Shown here: positions 25,589 to 34,207 of the stretch, one piece after another
How positions within the stretch are numbered: position 1 is the first letter of the stretch
Layout of the letters: each line of letters begins with the position of its first letter
Assembly (NCBI RefSeq): GCF_019636075.1
Contig: NZ_JAHBYG010000027.1
Span: 1 to 55,345, forward strand
Source: Ferrovibrio sp.
Lineage (GTDB): Bacteria; Pseudomonadota; Alphaproteobacteria; Ferrovibrionales; Ferrovibrionaceae
Direction: 5' to 3'
Length of the DNA stretch: 55,345 nucleotides
Notes under the pieces: generated by a model
Told to the model about the DNA's origin: nothing
Seen by the model: the letters and a program-made list of their open reading frames with translations, nothing else
Database searches by the model: none
Translations under genes and position numbers: made by a program

Positions 25589-26164
25589 TTACTTCCGCCG
25601 CCATTGCTCCGGCAATTCATGGGCGCGGCCCACCTCATGCATCAGATCGCGCAATTCGGCCGACCGCTCCGCCTGTCTCATATGGTGCGCCTTGAGAGCC
25701 GAGACAAGCGCGCCGCGCCGGCCCAGGATATCGTCGGCATGGCTGATCATCAGCGTGTTGGGCCAAGCCTGCGGACGGATTACGCTCAAGGCGGCGAAAA
25801 CTTCGTCTTCGCGGCCCGGATTGCGCAGCGCCAGCAGCATCGATGCCGTGGCGGTGGACCGCGAAATGCCGGCCCAGCAATGCACCAGCACATGATCCGG
25901 CGCGGCATCCAGCACGCTTTCGCAGGTTTGCAACACAGCTTCCACATCCGCGCGGCTAGGTGCCAGACGCAGGGCTTCCGGCTGCACGATATCGTGAAAA
26001 CGGAATTCGGCATGATGCCGCGCGCTTAGATCGGCATAGGCACCAGGCCGCGCCGTGCCGGGATCCAGGATGCCGATCACATGGCTGACCCCGCGACCGG
26101 CGAAGCGCGGCAATTCCGGCACGCCGCAGATGCTTACCTGGAAAGGCAATAAGCGCATCGTCAT
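25589..26164 (-). CDS. Small tyrosine/dual-specificity-type protein phosphatase
   Basis: A 191-aa protein with the cysteine phosphatase signature HCWAGISRS at residues 95-103 (nucleophile C96, arginine R102) and a downstream WPNTLMISHADDILGR segment, as in alphaproteobacterial tyrosine-phosphatase family proteins. A candidate general acid Asp lies near residue 58. No signal peptide. ATG 26164 overlaps the glmS stop by ATGA; an ATG two codons later is equivalent. The substrate is unknown; coupling to glmS hints at a link to envelope precursor synthesis, which is inference. Confidence 0.82.
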   Translation of the reverse strand: MTMRLLPFQVSICGVPELPRFAGRGVSHVIGILDPGTARPGAYADLSARHHAEFRFHDIVQPEALRLAPSRADVEAVLQTCESVLDAAPDHVLVHCWAGISRSTATASMLLALRNPGREDEVFAALSVIRPQAWPNTLMISHADDILGRRGALVSALKAHHMRQAERSAELRDLMHEVGRAHELPEQWRRK

Positions 26165-27984
26165 TCCACCGTAACCGACTTGGCGAGATTGCGCGGCTGA
26201 TCCACATCGGTGCCCTTCAGCACCGCCACATGATAGGCCAGCAACTGCACCGGAATGGCATACAGGATCGGCGCCACGAAAGGATCGGCGGCAGGCAACT
26301 CCACGCGGGCGAAACTGCGCTCATCGAGATGCGTCATGCCCTCGCGGTCCGACATGAAAATCACCCTGCCGCCGCGCGCCATCACTTCCTGCATGTTGGA
26401 AATGGTCTTCTCGAACAAGCCATCCGTCGGCGCGATCACGATCACCGGCACCTGTTCGTCGATCAGCGCGATCGGGCCATGCTTCAATTCGCCGGCGGCG
26501 TAGCCTTCGGCATGGATATAGGAAATCTCCTTCAGCTTCAGCGCACCTTCCATCGCCAGCGGATAGCAAGCGCCGCGGCCGATATAGAGCACATCGCGGG
26601 CATCCATGATTTTTTCGGCCAGCGCATGCAGCGCTTCGTCATGATTGAGCACTTCGGAGATCAGCGACGGCACTTCGGTGAGCGCGCCGACCAGACGGGC
26701 GGCCTCACGCGGCTCAAGCGCTCCGCGCGCCTGAGCCACCGCCAGCGACAGCGCCGCCAGCGTTACTAGCTGGCAGGTGAAGGCCTTGGTGGAGGCCACG
26801 CCGATTTCCGGTCCCGCCTTGGTGAGCAACACCGCCTTGGCTTCGCGCGCCATGCTGCTTTCCGGCACATTCACGATGGCCAGGGTGCGTCCGCCATGGT
26901 TTTTCACATAGCGCAGCGCCGCCAGCGTATCGGCGGTCTCGCCCGATTGCGAAATGAAGATCGCCAGGGTTTCCGGATCCACCGGAGATTCGCGATAGCG
27001 GTATTCGGATGCAACATCCACATCCACATTCACCTTGGCAAAACGTTCCAGCCAGTATTTCGCCACCAGGCCAGAATAATACGACGTGCCGCAGGCGATG
27101 ATGCAGATGCGCTTGAGCGCGCCGAGATCGAAACCCAGATCGGGCAGTTGGATGCTGCGGTCGATCGGATTGAGCACACCGTTGATGGTATCCCCCATTA
27201 CGGCCGGCTGCTCGTAGATTTCCTTCTGCATGTAATGCCGGTAATTGCCCTTGCCGATCATCGCACCGCTGATGGCGGTGGGCTTGATCTGGCGTTTCAC
27301 CGGCTGGTAATCGGCATCGTAGAATTGCGCCCCGGTGCGGCTGAGCACTACACTGTCGCCTTCTTCCATATAGGCGATGCGATCGGTAAGCGGCGCCAGC
27401 GCCAGGGCATCCGAGCCGAGATACATCTCGCCATCGCCGAAGCCCACTGCCAGCGGCACATTGCGGCGCGCGCCGATCAGCAGATCTTCATCGCCCTTGA
27501 ACAATATGCCCAGCGCAAAAGCGCCGCGCAGGCGCAGCAAAGCTGCGTGCACGGCTTGCAGTGGGCTGAGGCCATCCTGCAGCAACTGGTCGATCAGATG
27601 CACCGCCACTTCGGAATCGGTCTGGCTTTCGAATTTATGGCCTTTGGCGATCAACTCGTTGGCCAATTCGCGGTAATTCTCGATGATGCCGTTATGCACC
27701 AGCGCCACGCGCTCGGTGGCATGGGGATGAGCATTCACTTCGTTGGGCGCGCCATGGGTGGCCCAACGGGTATGGGCGATGCCGGTGCGGCCGGAAAGCG
27801 GCGCTTCAGCCAGCCGGTTTTCCAGATTGCCGATCCGGCCCTCGGCGCGACGCCGCGCGATGCCGCCCTGCACCAGGGTGGCGATACCAGCGGAATCATA
27901 GCCGCGATATTCCAGCCGCTTCAAACCATCGATCAGCAGCGGCACAACTTCGCGGTTGCCCAATACGCCTACAATTCCGCACAT
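26161..27984 (-). CDS. glmS: Glutamine-fructose-6-phosphate aminotransferase (isomerizing)
   Basis: GlmS makes glucosamine-6-phosphate from fructose-6-phosphate and glutamine, the first step to UDP-GlcNAc for peptidoglycan and LPS. At 607 aa it is full length. The N-terminal glutaminase begins CGIVGVLG, with the catalytic Cys exposed after Met removal, and has HTRWATHGAPNEVNAHPH. The two SIS domains carry GTSYYSGLVAKYWLER and ISQSGETADTLAAL, and the C terminus LAKSVTVE is typical. It starts 33 bases after the glmU stop. No glmS ribozyme is expected or seen in that short gap. Confidence 0.97.
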   Translation of the reverse strand: MCGIVGVLGNREVVPLLIDGLKRLEYRGYDSAGIATLVQGGIARRRAEGRIGNLENRLAEAPLSGRTGIAHTRWATHGAPNEVNAHPHATERVALVHNGIIENYRELANELIAKGHKFESQTDSEVAVHLIDQLLQDGLSPLQAVHAALLRLRGAFALGILFKGDEDLLIGARRNVPLAVGFGDGEMYLGSDALALAPLTDRIAYMEEGDSVVLSRTGAQFYDADYQPVKRQIKPTAISGAMIGKGNYRHYMQKEIYEQPAVMGDTINGVLNPIDRSIQLPDLGFDLGALKRICIIACGTSYYSGLVAKYWLERFAKVNVDVDVASEYRYRESPVDPETLAIFISQSGETADTLAALRYVKNHGGRTLAIVNVPESSMAREAKAVLLTKAGPEIGVASTKAFTCQLVTLAALSLAVAQARGALEPREAARLVGALTEVPSLISEVLNHDEALHALAEKIMDARDVLYIGRGACYPLAMEGALKLKEISYIHAEGYAAGELKHGPIALIDEQVPVIVIAPTDGLFEKTISNMQEVMARGGRVIFMSDREGMTHLDERSFARVELPAADPFVAPILYAIPVQLLAYHVAVLKGTDVDQPRNLAKSVTVE

Positions 27985-28017
27985 GCGATACGCTCCACTA
28001 GGTCAACTGATCTTCGG

Positions 28018-29376
28018 CTACTTTTTCTTCTGCTTCTGCTTCTGCTTCTGCTTCTGGCTGCGGAAGCGTGCGGCGAAACCCGGCTTTTCCACTTGCTGGC
28101 CCCGGCCCAGCCCCAGGGCATCGGCAGGCACATCGCGCACGATCACACTGCCTGCCGCCACGATGGCGCCATCGCCGATCTTCACCGGCGCCACCAGCGA
28201 GGAATTCGAACCGATGAAGGCACCCTTGCCGATATCGGTATGGCTTTTGTTGAAGCCATCGTAATTGCAGGTGATGGTGCCGGCGCCGATATTGGCCTTC
28301 GCACCCACCCGGGCATCGCCAATATAGGTCAGGTGGTTCACCTTCGCACCGGCCTCGATGCTGGCATTCTTGATCTCGACGAAGTTGCCGATATGGGCAT
28401 CGCTGGCAATATCGGCGCCGGGCCGCAGCCGCGCATAAGGGCCGATGGTGGCGCCTGAAGCGATACTGGCGCCCTCGATATGGCTGAAAGCGCGGATCAC
28501 CACGTTATCGGCCACGCGCACATGGGGGCCGAACACCACATGCGGTTCGATCACCACATCGCGGCCCAATTTGGTATCGCTGCGCAGGAACACGGTTTCC
28601 GGCGCCACCAGGGTAACGCCGTTTTCCATCGCCGCGCGGCGCAGGCGGTTTTGCAGATGCGCCTCGGCTTCGGCCAGTTCGACACGGTTGTTAACCCCCA
28701 TCACATCAATCGCATCGGCCTCCACGGCGCGGCAATCCCAGCCGGCCACGCGCGCCAGGTGCACCAGATCGGTGAGATAGTATTCGCCCTTGGCATTGTC
28801 GTTGCTCAGCTGCTTGAGCAGCTTGGGCAGACGCGCGCCGTCCAGCACCATCAGGCCGGCATTGCAGAAACGCACCTGGCGTTCCTCGGCATTGGCCTCC
28901 TTGAATTCGACGATGCGCTGCAAGCTGCCGCGCTTGTCGAGAAGCAAGCGGCCATAGGCAGCCGGATCGGCAGGCGTGAAACCCGCCACCACAACGGCGG
29001 GATCGGATTTCCCACGCCGCGCCGCCAGCATGCGTTTCAGGCTGTCTGGCGTCAGCAGCGGCGTGTCGCCATACAGCACCAGCACATCGCCGGCAAATCC
29101 CTTCAATGCCCCCATGGCGGCACGCACCGCATCGCCGGTGCCTTGCGGCGGATCCTGAATGGCGATGGCGGCCGGCGCCACGGCGCTGGCCACGCGCTCC
29201 ATGCCACGGCCCAGTACCACAACGCTACGCTGCGGCTTAAGGTCGGCTGCGGCATCCAGCACATGGCGCACCATGGCCTTACCCGCCACTTCATGCAGCA
29301 CCTTGGGCAGGCTGGATCGCATACGCGTGCCCTGCCCCGCCGCCAGTACAATCACCGCCAAAGACCGTTTCGCCAT
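28018..29376 (-). CDS. glmU: Bifunctional UDP-GlcNAc pyrophosphorylase/glucosamine-1-phosphate acetyltransferase
   Basis: GlmU acetylates glucosamine-1-phosphate and then uridylylates it to UDP-GlcNAc. The N-terminal nucleotidyltransferase has LAAGQGTRMRSSLPKVLH at residues 11-28. The C-terminal half is a left-handed beta-helix acetyltransferase with hexapeptide repeats, including the catalytic-region segments EIKNASIEAGAKVNHLTYIGDA and CNYDGFNK. The protein is 452 aa and ends in a charged tail of five Gln-Lys pairs plus two Lys, encoded by a CAGAAG repeat. It heads the glmU-glmS-phosphatase-gor run. Confidence 0.96.
   Translation of the reverse strand: MAKRSLAVIVLAAGQGTRMRSSLPKVLHEVAGKAMVRHVLDAAADLKPQRSVVVLGRGMERVASAVAPAAIAIQDPPQGTGDAVRAAMGALKGFAGDVLVLYGDTPLLTPDSLKRMLAARRGKSDPAVVVAGFTPADPAAYGRLLLDKRGSLQRIVEFKEANAEERQVRFCNAGLMVLDGARLPKLLKQLSNDNAKGEYYLTDLVHLARVAGWDCRAVEADAIDVMGVNNRVELAEAEAHLQNRLRRAAMENGVTLVAPETVFLRSDTKLGRDVVIEPHVVFGPHVRVADNVVIRAFSHIEGASIASGATIGPYARLRPGADIASDAHIGNFVEIKNASIEAGAKVNHLTYIGDARVGAKANIGAGTITCNYDGFNKSHTDIGKGAFIGSNSSLVAPVKIGDGAIVAAGSVIVRDVPADALGLGRGQQVEKPGFAARFRSQKQKQKQKQKKK
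28027..28056 (-). repeat. Five perfect copies of a 6-bp repeat encoding the GlmU Gln-Lys tail
   Basis: CTTCTG is repeated five times on the plus strand, read as CAGAAG (Gln-Lys) on the coding strand, directly before Lys-Lys-stop of glmU. Perfect hexanucleotide repeats can gain or lose units in frame by slippage, so tail length may vary among strains. Confidence 0.9.
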
Positions 29377-29498
29377 TGCATTCCGCCGTCTAGACTGTCA
29401 GGTACGAGCAGGCTGTTCCGAATCGCCAACAGGCCCACCTTCGCGCGTTTGCCGATGGGGTTGTCTCATATCCCCTACTGCAACGTGAAATCAAAAGG

Positions 29499-29535
29499 TT
29501 TTTCCAGGTGTTTCAAGATTTTTCCGAGTGTTTCA
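29499..29535. repeat. Imperfect direct repeat upstream of gph
   Basis: TTTTTCCAGGTGTTTCA (29499-29515) and TTTTTCCGAGTGTTTCA (29519-29535) match at 15 of 17 positions with a 20-bp period, that is, about two helical turns apart on the same DNA face. It ends 31 bp before the gph start, in the 190-bp divergent region between glmU and gph. It may be a paired protein-binding site or a local duplication. Confidence 0.5.
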
Positions 29536-29566
29536 GCCGAAACCTCGCATGCCACGGAATACTGCC

Positions 29567-30241
29567 ATGACTCTGCGGGCGATATTGTTCGATCTTGATG
29601 GCACGCTGGTGGATACAGCGCCAGACCTTGCCGCCGCCACCGATCATGCTTTGCAAAGCCAAGGCCGCGCCGCCGTGGGCCTTAATGCCGTGCGCGGCAT
29701 GGTGGGCGATGGCGCCATCGCCCTGGTGCGCAAGGGTTTGGAAGCCACCGGCGGCAACACCGATCCGGCAATGTTCGATGCCGCGATTGCCGCCTTCTAT
29801 GCGTATTACGAAACCAACCTTTCCGCCACCAGCCGACCCTTTCCGGGCGTGGTGGAATGCCTGCGGGCGCTGCGCGACGACGGCTATGCGCTGGCGGTTT
29901 GCACCAACAAGCCCGAACGTTTCAGCCTGAAACTGCTGCACGATCTGGACCTCACACAGTATTTCGGCGCCATCGTGGGCGGCGACAGCCTGCCGATCCG
30001 CAAGCCCGATCCCGGCCATCTGCATGGCACGCTGGCGCGCCTGCCGCAGCCGGCGAAATGGGCCGCGATGGTGGGCGACAGCGCAAACGACATCGATGCC
30101 GCCAAAGCCGCGGGCCTGCCCAGCGTGGCGGTCAGCTTCGGCTATACGCGCATTCCGGCCGCCGAATTGGGCGCGGATCGTTTGATCCACCATTTCGACG
30201 ATCTGCGTTCAGCCTTGCACGATCTGGAACGCCAAGGCTGA
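29567..30241 (+). CDS. gph: Phosphoglycolate phosphatase (HAD family)
   Basis: A 224-aa HAD-superfamily hydrolase with subclass I cap. Motif I is ILFDLDGTLVDT (nucleophile D9, D11), motif II is AVCTNKPE, motif III is the lysine of RKPDPGHL, and motif IV is MVGDSANDIDAAKAAG. The layout matches Gph, which removes 2-phosphoglycolate formed by DNA 3' end repair or oxygenase side reactions, though HAD specificity cannot be fixed from sequence. ATG 29567 (MTLRAILFD) was chosen; the open frame extends 13 codons further without improving the match. Confidence 0.85.
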   Translation: MTLRAILFDLDGTLVDTAPDLAAATDHALQSQGRAAVGLNAVRGMVGDGAIALVRKGLEATGGNTDPAMFDAAIAAFYAYYETNLSATSRPFPGVVECLRALRDDGYALAVCTNKPERFSLKLLHDLDLTQYFGAIVGGDSLPIRKPDPGHLHGTLARLPQPAKWAAMVGDSANDIDAAKAAGLPSVAVSFGYTRIPAAELGADRLIHHFDDLRSALHDLERQG

Positions 30242-30254
30242 ACCGGCTGCCGGC

Positions 30255-31637
30255 TTACACCCGAATGCGGCCCGCCGGCAGGCTGACAAAAGCTGTAGTG
30301 CCATAGCCGAACCGGCTGGTCAGCCGCAGGCTGCCGCCATGCAGGCTGACCAGGCGCTCCACCAGCGGCAGGCCCAGGCCGGTGCCCGATTGCTCACGGG
30401 TGAGCGTGGTCTGCACCTGATAGAATGGCTCCAGCGCGCGAGCGAGTTGCGCCTCGGTCATGCCGATTCCGGTATCCTTCACGATGAATTGAAAGCCGCC
30501 ATCGGCCAACATGGCGCTGCTCAGTTCGATACTGCCGGCTTCGGTGAATTTCACCGCATTGCTCAGCAGATTGAGCAATATCTGCAAAACCGCACGCCGA
30601 TCCGCAAACAGCCGCACCGGCTGCGGCGGCAGAACCAGCTTCAATGCCAGGCCGTCGCGCTCGGCCTTGTCGCGTACCAGCCGCACCGCAGCCTGCATCA
30701 CCTCGGCGGCCTCGAATTCCGCATCCAGCAATTCCAGCTTGCCGGCCTCCACCTTGGAAAGATCCAGGATGTCGCTGATGATCGAAAGCAGATGCTCGCC
30801 GCTGGCATGGATATCGGTGGCATAGCCGCGATAGCGCGACTGACCGATCGGCCCCAGCATTTCATCCTTGATCATGGTGGAAAAGCCGATGATGGCATTC
30901 AGCGGGGTGCGCAATTCATGGCTCATATTGGCCAGAAAATCGCTTTTGGCTCGATTTGCCTCCTCGGCCGTGCGTTTGGCGGCCAGCAGCGTCGCCTCGG
31001 CATCCTGCATCCGGTCGAGCAGATGGCGTTGGCGCAGCAGCAGCACCACAAGCCCCACCACCAGCAGCGCCACCAGGCCGATCAGCATCGACACGCCGAT
31101 GGCAAACCCGGTGATCCGCTGCTCCTGCTCGCGCATTATATTCCGCGCCATGTCGCGCGACTTGGTCATTTGTTCCAGCAACTGGTTTTCGGCTTCACGC
31201 GCCTTGCCCTGCATCAGCGCCATCACCGCCGGCGAGCCGGCCGGCTGATCGGTCATGCCCGACAGAAACCAGCGGCGCATATCCTGCAAAGCAGGATCGA
31301 CGATGGCCTGCATGCCGATCGCATGATCCGAAGAGATGCCGGCGGTTTGTTTGCTCAGCAATGCGGCCAGATATTCGGCCTGTTCCAGCCGCTGCTGCAC
31401 ATCGCGCCGGCTGCTTTCCGTGGTTTCGATGCTCCAGAATTCCACCGACCAGGCAAGATCGGCTACGGCGCGGATCAGGGCTTCCGCATTGCGCTCCTGC
31501 TCCAGCAGGGTGGTCGGCAGGTTGCGGGCGATGGATGACAGCGTCTGCTGCACGAACACCACCAAGCCCAGCGCCACCACCAACATGATCCCAATGGTGA
31601 TGGGCACCCGCTTGCTGCCGAGAAGCCAGGTCCGCAT
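30255..31637 (-). CDS. Membrane sensor histidine kinase without adjacent response regulator
   Basis: A 460-aa kinase. Transmembrane helices at about residues 11-31 and 175-201 flank a helical periplasmic sensor region of about 140 residues. A short coiled linker with EEANRAKSDFLANMSHELRTPLNAIIGF follows, placing the phosphoacceptor at H240. The ATPase domain has the N-box LLNLLSNAVKFTEAG, G1 KDTGIGM and G2 GTGLGLPLVERL. No receiver or output domain is fused, and no response regulator gene is near. Its signal and partner are unknown. Confidence 0.9.
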   Translation of the reverse strand: MRTWLLGSKRVPITIGIMLVVALGLVVFVQQTLSSIARNLPTTLLEQERNAEALIRAVADLAWSVEFWSIETTESSRRDVQQRLEQAEYLAALLSKQTAGISSDHAIGMQAIVDPALQDMRRWFLSGMTDQPAGSPAVMALMQGKAREAENQLLEQMTKSRDMARNIMREQEQRITGFAIGVSMLIGLVALLVVGLVVLLLRQRHLLDRMQDAEATLLAAKRTAEEANRAKSDFLANMSHELRTPLNAIIGFSTMIKDEMLGPIGQSRYRGYATDIHASGEHLLSIISDILDLSKVEAGKLELLDAEFEAAEVMQAAVRLVRDKAERDGLALKLVLPPQPVRLFADRRAVLQILLNLLSNAVKFTEAGSIELSSAMLADGGFQFIVKDTGIGMTEAQLARALEPFYQVQTTLTREQSGTGLGLPLVERLVSLHGGSLRLTSRFGYGTTAFVSLPAGRIRV

Positions 31638-31675
31638 GGCGCTCAGCTATTCCGCAACGCCGAAGCGTTCAGGGA

Positions 31676-32314
31676 TCATTCGGCGTCCGGCTGCCGCTCG
31701 GGAGCCGCATTGGCGAAGGCTGCCACGGTGAGGCAATGATCATTGATGCGCATCACGGTCGGGCAAGCCGAAAGATCGCAGCCGAACCGCTTGGCATTGG
31801 CGATCTGCGGCACCAGGCAGATATCGGCCATGCTGGGTTTGTCGCCATGGCAGAAGCTGCCGGTGCGGGGATCGGAAACCAGCATGGCCTCCAGAGCCTG
31901 CAGGCCGGTTTCCACCCAATGGCGATACCATTGATTCTTCTTTTCCTCGCTCAGTTCCATTTCGCGCACGAGATAGCGCAGCACGCGAAGGTTGTTGAGC
32001 GGATGGATTTCACAGGCAACCGCCATGGCCAGCGCGCGCACCCTGGCGCGACCGGCGGCATCCTTGGGCAACAGGGCCGGTTCGGGGCGGGTCTCTTCCA
32101 GATATTCCATGATCGCCAGCGACTGGGTGAGCAGCGTGTCGCCATCCTCCAGCGCCGGTACCAGCTGTTGCGGATTCAGCTTGGCGAAATCCGCACTCAA
32201 CTGAATGTTCTTCTGCAGGTGAACGAATGCCTGCTCATAGGCCAGTCCCTTCAGGTTCAACGCAATGCGAACCCGGTAGGCAGCCGAAGAGCGAAAATAA
32301 CCATGCAGTTTCAT
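31676..32314 (-). CDS. maiA: Maleylacetoacetate isomerase (zeta-class GST)
   Basis: A 212-aa glutathione transferase-fold enzyme that isomerises maleylacetoacetate to fumarylacetoacetate in tyrosine breakdown. The N-terminal zeta-class motif SSAAYRVRIALNLKG (residues 9-23) contains the Ser-Ser active-site pair, and NPQQLVPALEDGD follows with the cis-Pro. ATG 32314 has GGAGGG upstream on the reverse strand; the long open extension is antisense to thiSG. It fits between HmgA and FahA in the pathway but lies 3 kb from them on the other strand. Confidence 0.92.
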   Translation of the reverse strand: MKLHGYFRSSAAYRVRIALNLKGLAYEQAFVHLQKNIQLSADFAKLNPQQLVPALEDGDTLLTQSLAIMEYLEETRPEPALLPKDAAGRARVRALAMAVACEIHPLNNLRVLRYLVREMELSEEKKNQWYRHWVETGLQALEAMLVSDPRTGSFCHGDKPSMADICLVPQIANAKRFGCDLSACPTVMRINDHCLTVAAFANAAPERQPDAE

Positions 32315-32509
32315 CGTAACCCTCCCGTAACACAGATCAACATTAGGCTGCGGCAACAGCCTACGGCAACCGCCCGGCTTGCCCCGGTGTGATTGCCCCT
32401 GGTGGTTGCCCCTGCCAGCGGCTGCCACTACATTGTCAGTCAGAGGGTCCCGAGGCTGGGGCCCGCCGGCCAGGCACGGTATTTGGATACAGTATTTTAG
32501 GCGGATGCA

Positions 32510-33502
32510 ATGCGGTTGTCGATAAATGGCGAAACCCGGGAGCTGGATGCGGCGGCAAACACCGTCAGCGCGCTGCTGAGCACGCTTGACCTGGATGCCC
32601 GCAAGATCGCCATCGAACTCAACCGCGAGATCGTTCCGCGCTCCGCCTACCCGCAAACCGCCCTGAAAGACGGCGATGCCATCGAAATCGTGCATTTCAT
32701 CGGTGGCGGCAATGCCCCGATGGCACCGCTCGACGATGATACATTCGAAGTGGCGGGCCAGCGCTTCCGCTCGCGCCTGTTGGTGGGCACCGGCAAATAC
32801 AAGGATTTCGAGCAAACCCGCCTGGCGCTCGAAGCCTCGGGCGCCGAGATAATCACCGTTGCGGTGCGCCGGGTGAACGTGACCGACCGCAACCAGCCCA
32901 TGCTGGTGGATTACGTCGACCCTAAGAAATACACCTACCTGCCCAACACCGCCGGCTGCTTTACCGCAGAAGACGCCCTGCGCACCCTGCGCCTGGCGCG
33001 CGAGGCCGGTGGCTGGAAACTGGTGAAGCTGGAGGTTCTGGGCGACCAGAAAACCCTCTATCCCGATATGGAGCAGACGCTGGCCGCCACCAAAATCCTG
33101 GTGAAGGAAGGCTTCGACGTGATGGTGTATTGCGCCGACGACCCGATTGCAGCCAGGAAACTGGAAGATCTGGGCGCCTGCGCCATCATGCCGCTGGCCG
33201 CCCCCATCGGCTCAGGCCTCGGCATCCAGAATCCAGTGAATATCCGGATCATCAAGGAGAATGCCAAGGTGCCCGTGCTGGTGGATGCCGGCGTGGGCAC
33301 GGCCTCCGATGCCGCCATCGCCATGGAACTCGGCTGCGATGGCGTGTTGATGAACACCGCCATCGCCGAAGCCAAAGATCCGGTCCGCATGGCCCGCGCC
33401 ATGCGGCTGGCCATCGAGGCCGGTCGCCTCGCCTACCGCGCCGGTCGCATGCCGAAACGGCGCTATGCCGATCCGTCCTCTCCGCTTGCGGGATTGATCT
33501 AA
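32510..33502 (+). CDS. thiG: ThiS-ThiG fusion: sulfur carrier protein/thiazole synthase
   Basis: A 330-aa fusion. Residues 1-67 are a ThiS ubiquitin-like carrier ([12 protein letters not shown] ... [10 protein letters not shown]), with the normally C-terminal Gly-Gly at about 65-67. After a short linker ([12 protein letters not shown]), residues 78-330 are ThiG, a TIM barrel that builds the thiamine thiazole from DXP, dehydroglycine and ThiS-thiocarboxylate; the Schiff-base lysine is K173 in LVKLEVLGD. ThiS needs a free C-terminal glycine for sulfur loading, so the fusion must be cleaved or use another route. Such fusions are a recognised alphaproteobacterial class. No other thi genes are present. 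I saw no TPP riboswitch in the 195-bp leader. Confidence 0.95.
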   Translation: MRLSINGETRELDAAANTVSALLSTLDLDARKIAIELNREIVPRSAYPQTALKDGDAIEIVHFIGGGNAPMAPLDDDTFEVAGQRFRSRLLVGTGKYKDFEQTRLALEASGAEIITVAVRRVNVTDRNQPMLVDYVDPKKYTYLPNTAGCFTAEDALRTLRLAREAGGWKLVKLEVLGDQKTLYPDMEQTLAATKILVKEGFDVMVYCADDPIAARKLEDLGACAIMPLAAPIGSGLGIQNPVNIRIIKENAKVPVLVDAGVGTASDAAIAMELGCDGVLMNTAIAEAKDPVRMARAMRLAIEAGRLAYRAGRMPKRRYADPSSPLAGLI

Positions 33503-33532
33503 CCCCGCCATCAACCAGCCAAGGCCAGCCCC

Positions 33533-34207
33533 GTGAATATCGACATCAATCAACTGATCGCCGAATACCGAGACTGGTTCTATATCATCACCTTCGTCTG
33601 GGCCTTCCTGGAAGGCGAGACCTTCGTGATCTTCGCCGGCGCCGCCGCCAGCCAGGGCCACCTGCATATGTACTGGCTGATCGGCGCGGCCTGGCTGGGC
33701 AGCTTCATGGGCGATCAACTATATTTCTGGATCGGCCGGCGCTGGGGCCACAAGCTGCTCAAGCGGTTTCCGAAATTGCAGGGCGGCGTGAATGTGGCGC
33801 TCGACATGCTGCATAAATATCATGTCGGCTTCATTCTCTCCTTCCGCTTCATCTACGGCGTGCGAAACTTCTCGTCGCTGGCCATGGGCATGAGCCCGAT
33901 CGGCTGGCCGCGTTTCGCCGGGCTGAATTTCATCGCCGCCGGCCTGTGGGCCAACTCCTTCGCCTGGGCAGGTTATCTGCTGGGCGTGGCTTTCGAAGCC
34001 GTGCTTGGCGATATCGCCAAGGATTTCGGCCTGGTGATGCTGACCGTATTCGTGGTGGTAGGCATCATCCTGTTCATCGTGCATCGGCGCAGCAAGGCGA
34101 ATTTCGACCGCCGTGTGGCCGAAAGCCTGGCCGAGCACAAACAGGATGCCACCAGCCCTGAGGCAGCGCCAACCGCGATTCCCGGCCCAGACAAGCCGGC
34201 ACCGTAA
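33533..34207 (+). CDS. DedA family membrane protein
   Basis: A 224-aa DedA/SNARE-associated (VTT) family protein with five or so helices. The N-terminal FVWAFLEGETFVIFAGAAA contains the conserved acidic E-G-E/D motif, and GDQLYFWIGRRWG and FRFIYGVRNFSSLAMG (with the conserved arginines) are typical. DedA proteins are lipid scramblases or help undecaprenyl-phosphate recycling. Start is GTG 33533, with AAGG upstream. The soluble C-terminal tail is Pro/Ala-rich. It follows thiSG by 30 bp. Its stop directly abuts that of the convergent glycosyltransferase-like gene. Confidence 0.88.
   Translation: MNIDINQLIAEYRDWFYIITFVWAFLEGETFVIFAGAAASQGHLHMYWLIGAAWLGSFMGDQLYFWIGRRWGHKLLKRFPKLQGGVNVALDMLHKYHVGFILSFRFIYGVRNFSSLAMGMSPIGWPRFAGLNFIAAGLWANSFAWAGYLLGVAFEAVLGDIAKDFGLVMLTVFVVVGIILFIVHRRSKANFDRRVAESLAEHKQDATSPEAAPTAIPGPDKPAP

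Noticed and set aside
28027..28056. CRISPR or satellite array at short tandem repeats (also 50447-50482 and 35108-35143)
   Set aside because: These are contiguous short tandem repeats without spacers and two of them are simply coding repeats.
32315..32509. TPP riboswitch upstream of thiSG
   Set aside because: I looked for the conserved CUGAGA and GAACCUGA-type segments and did not find them in this leader.
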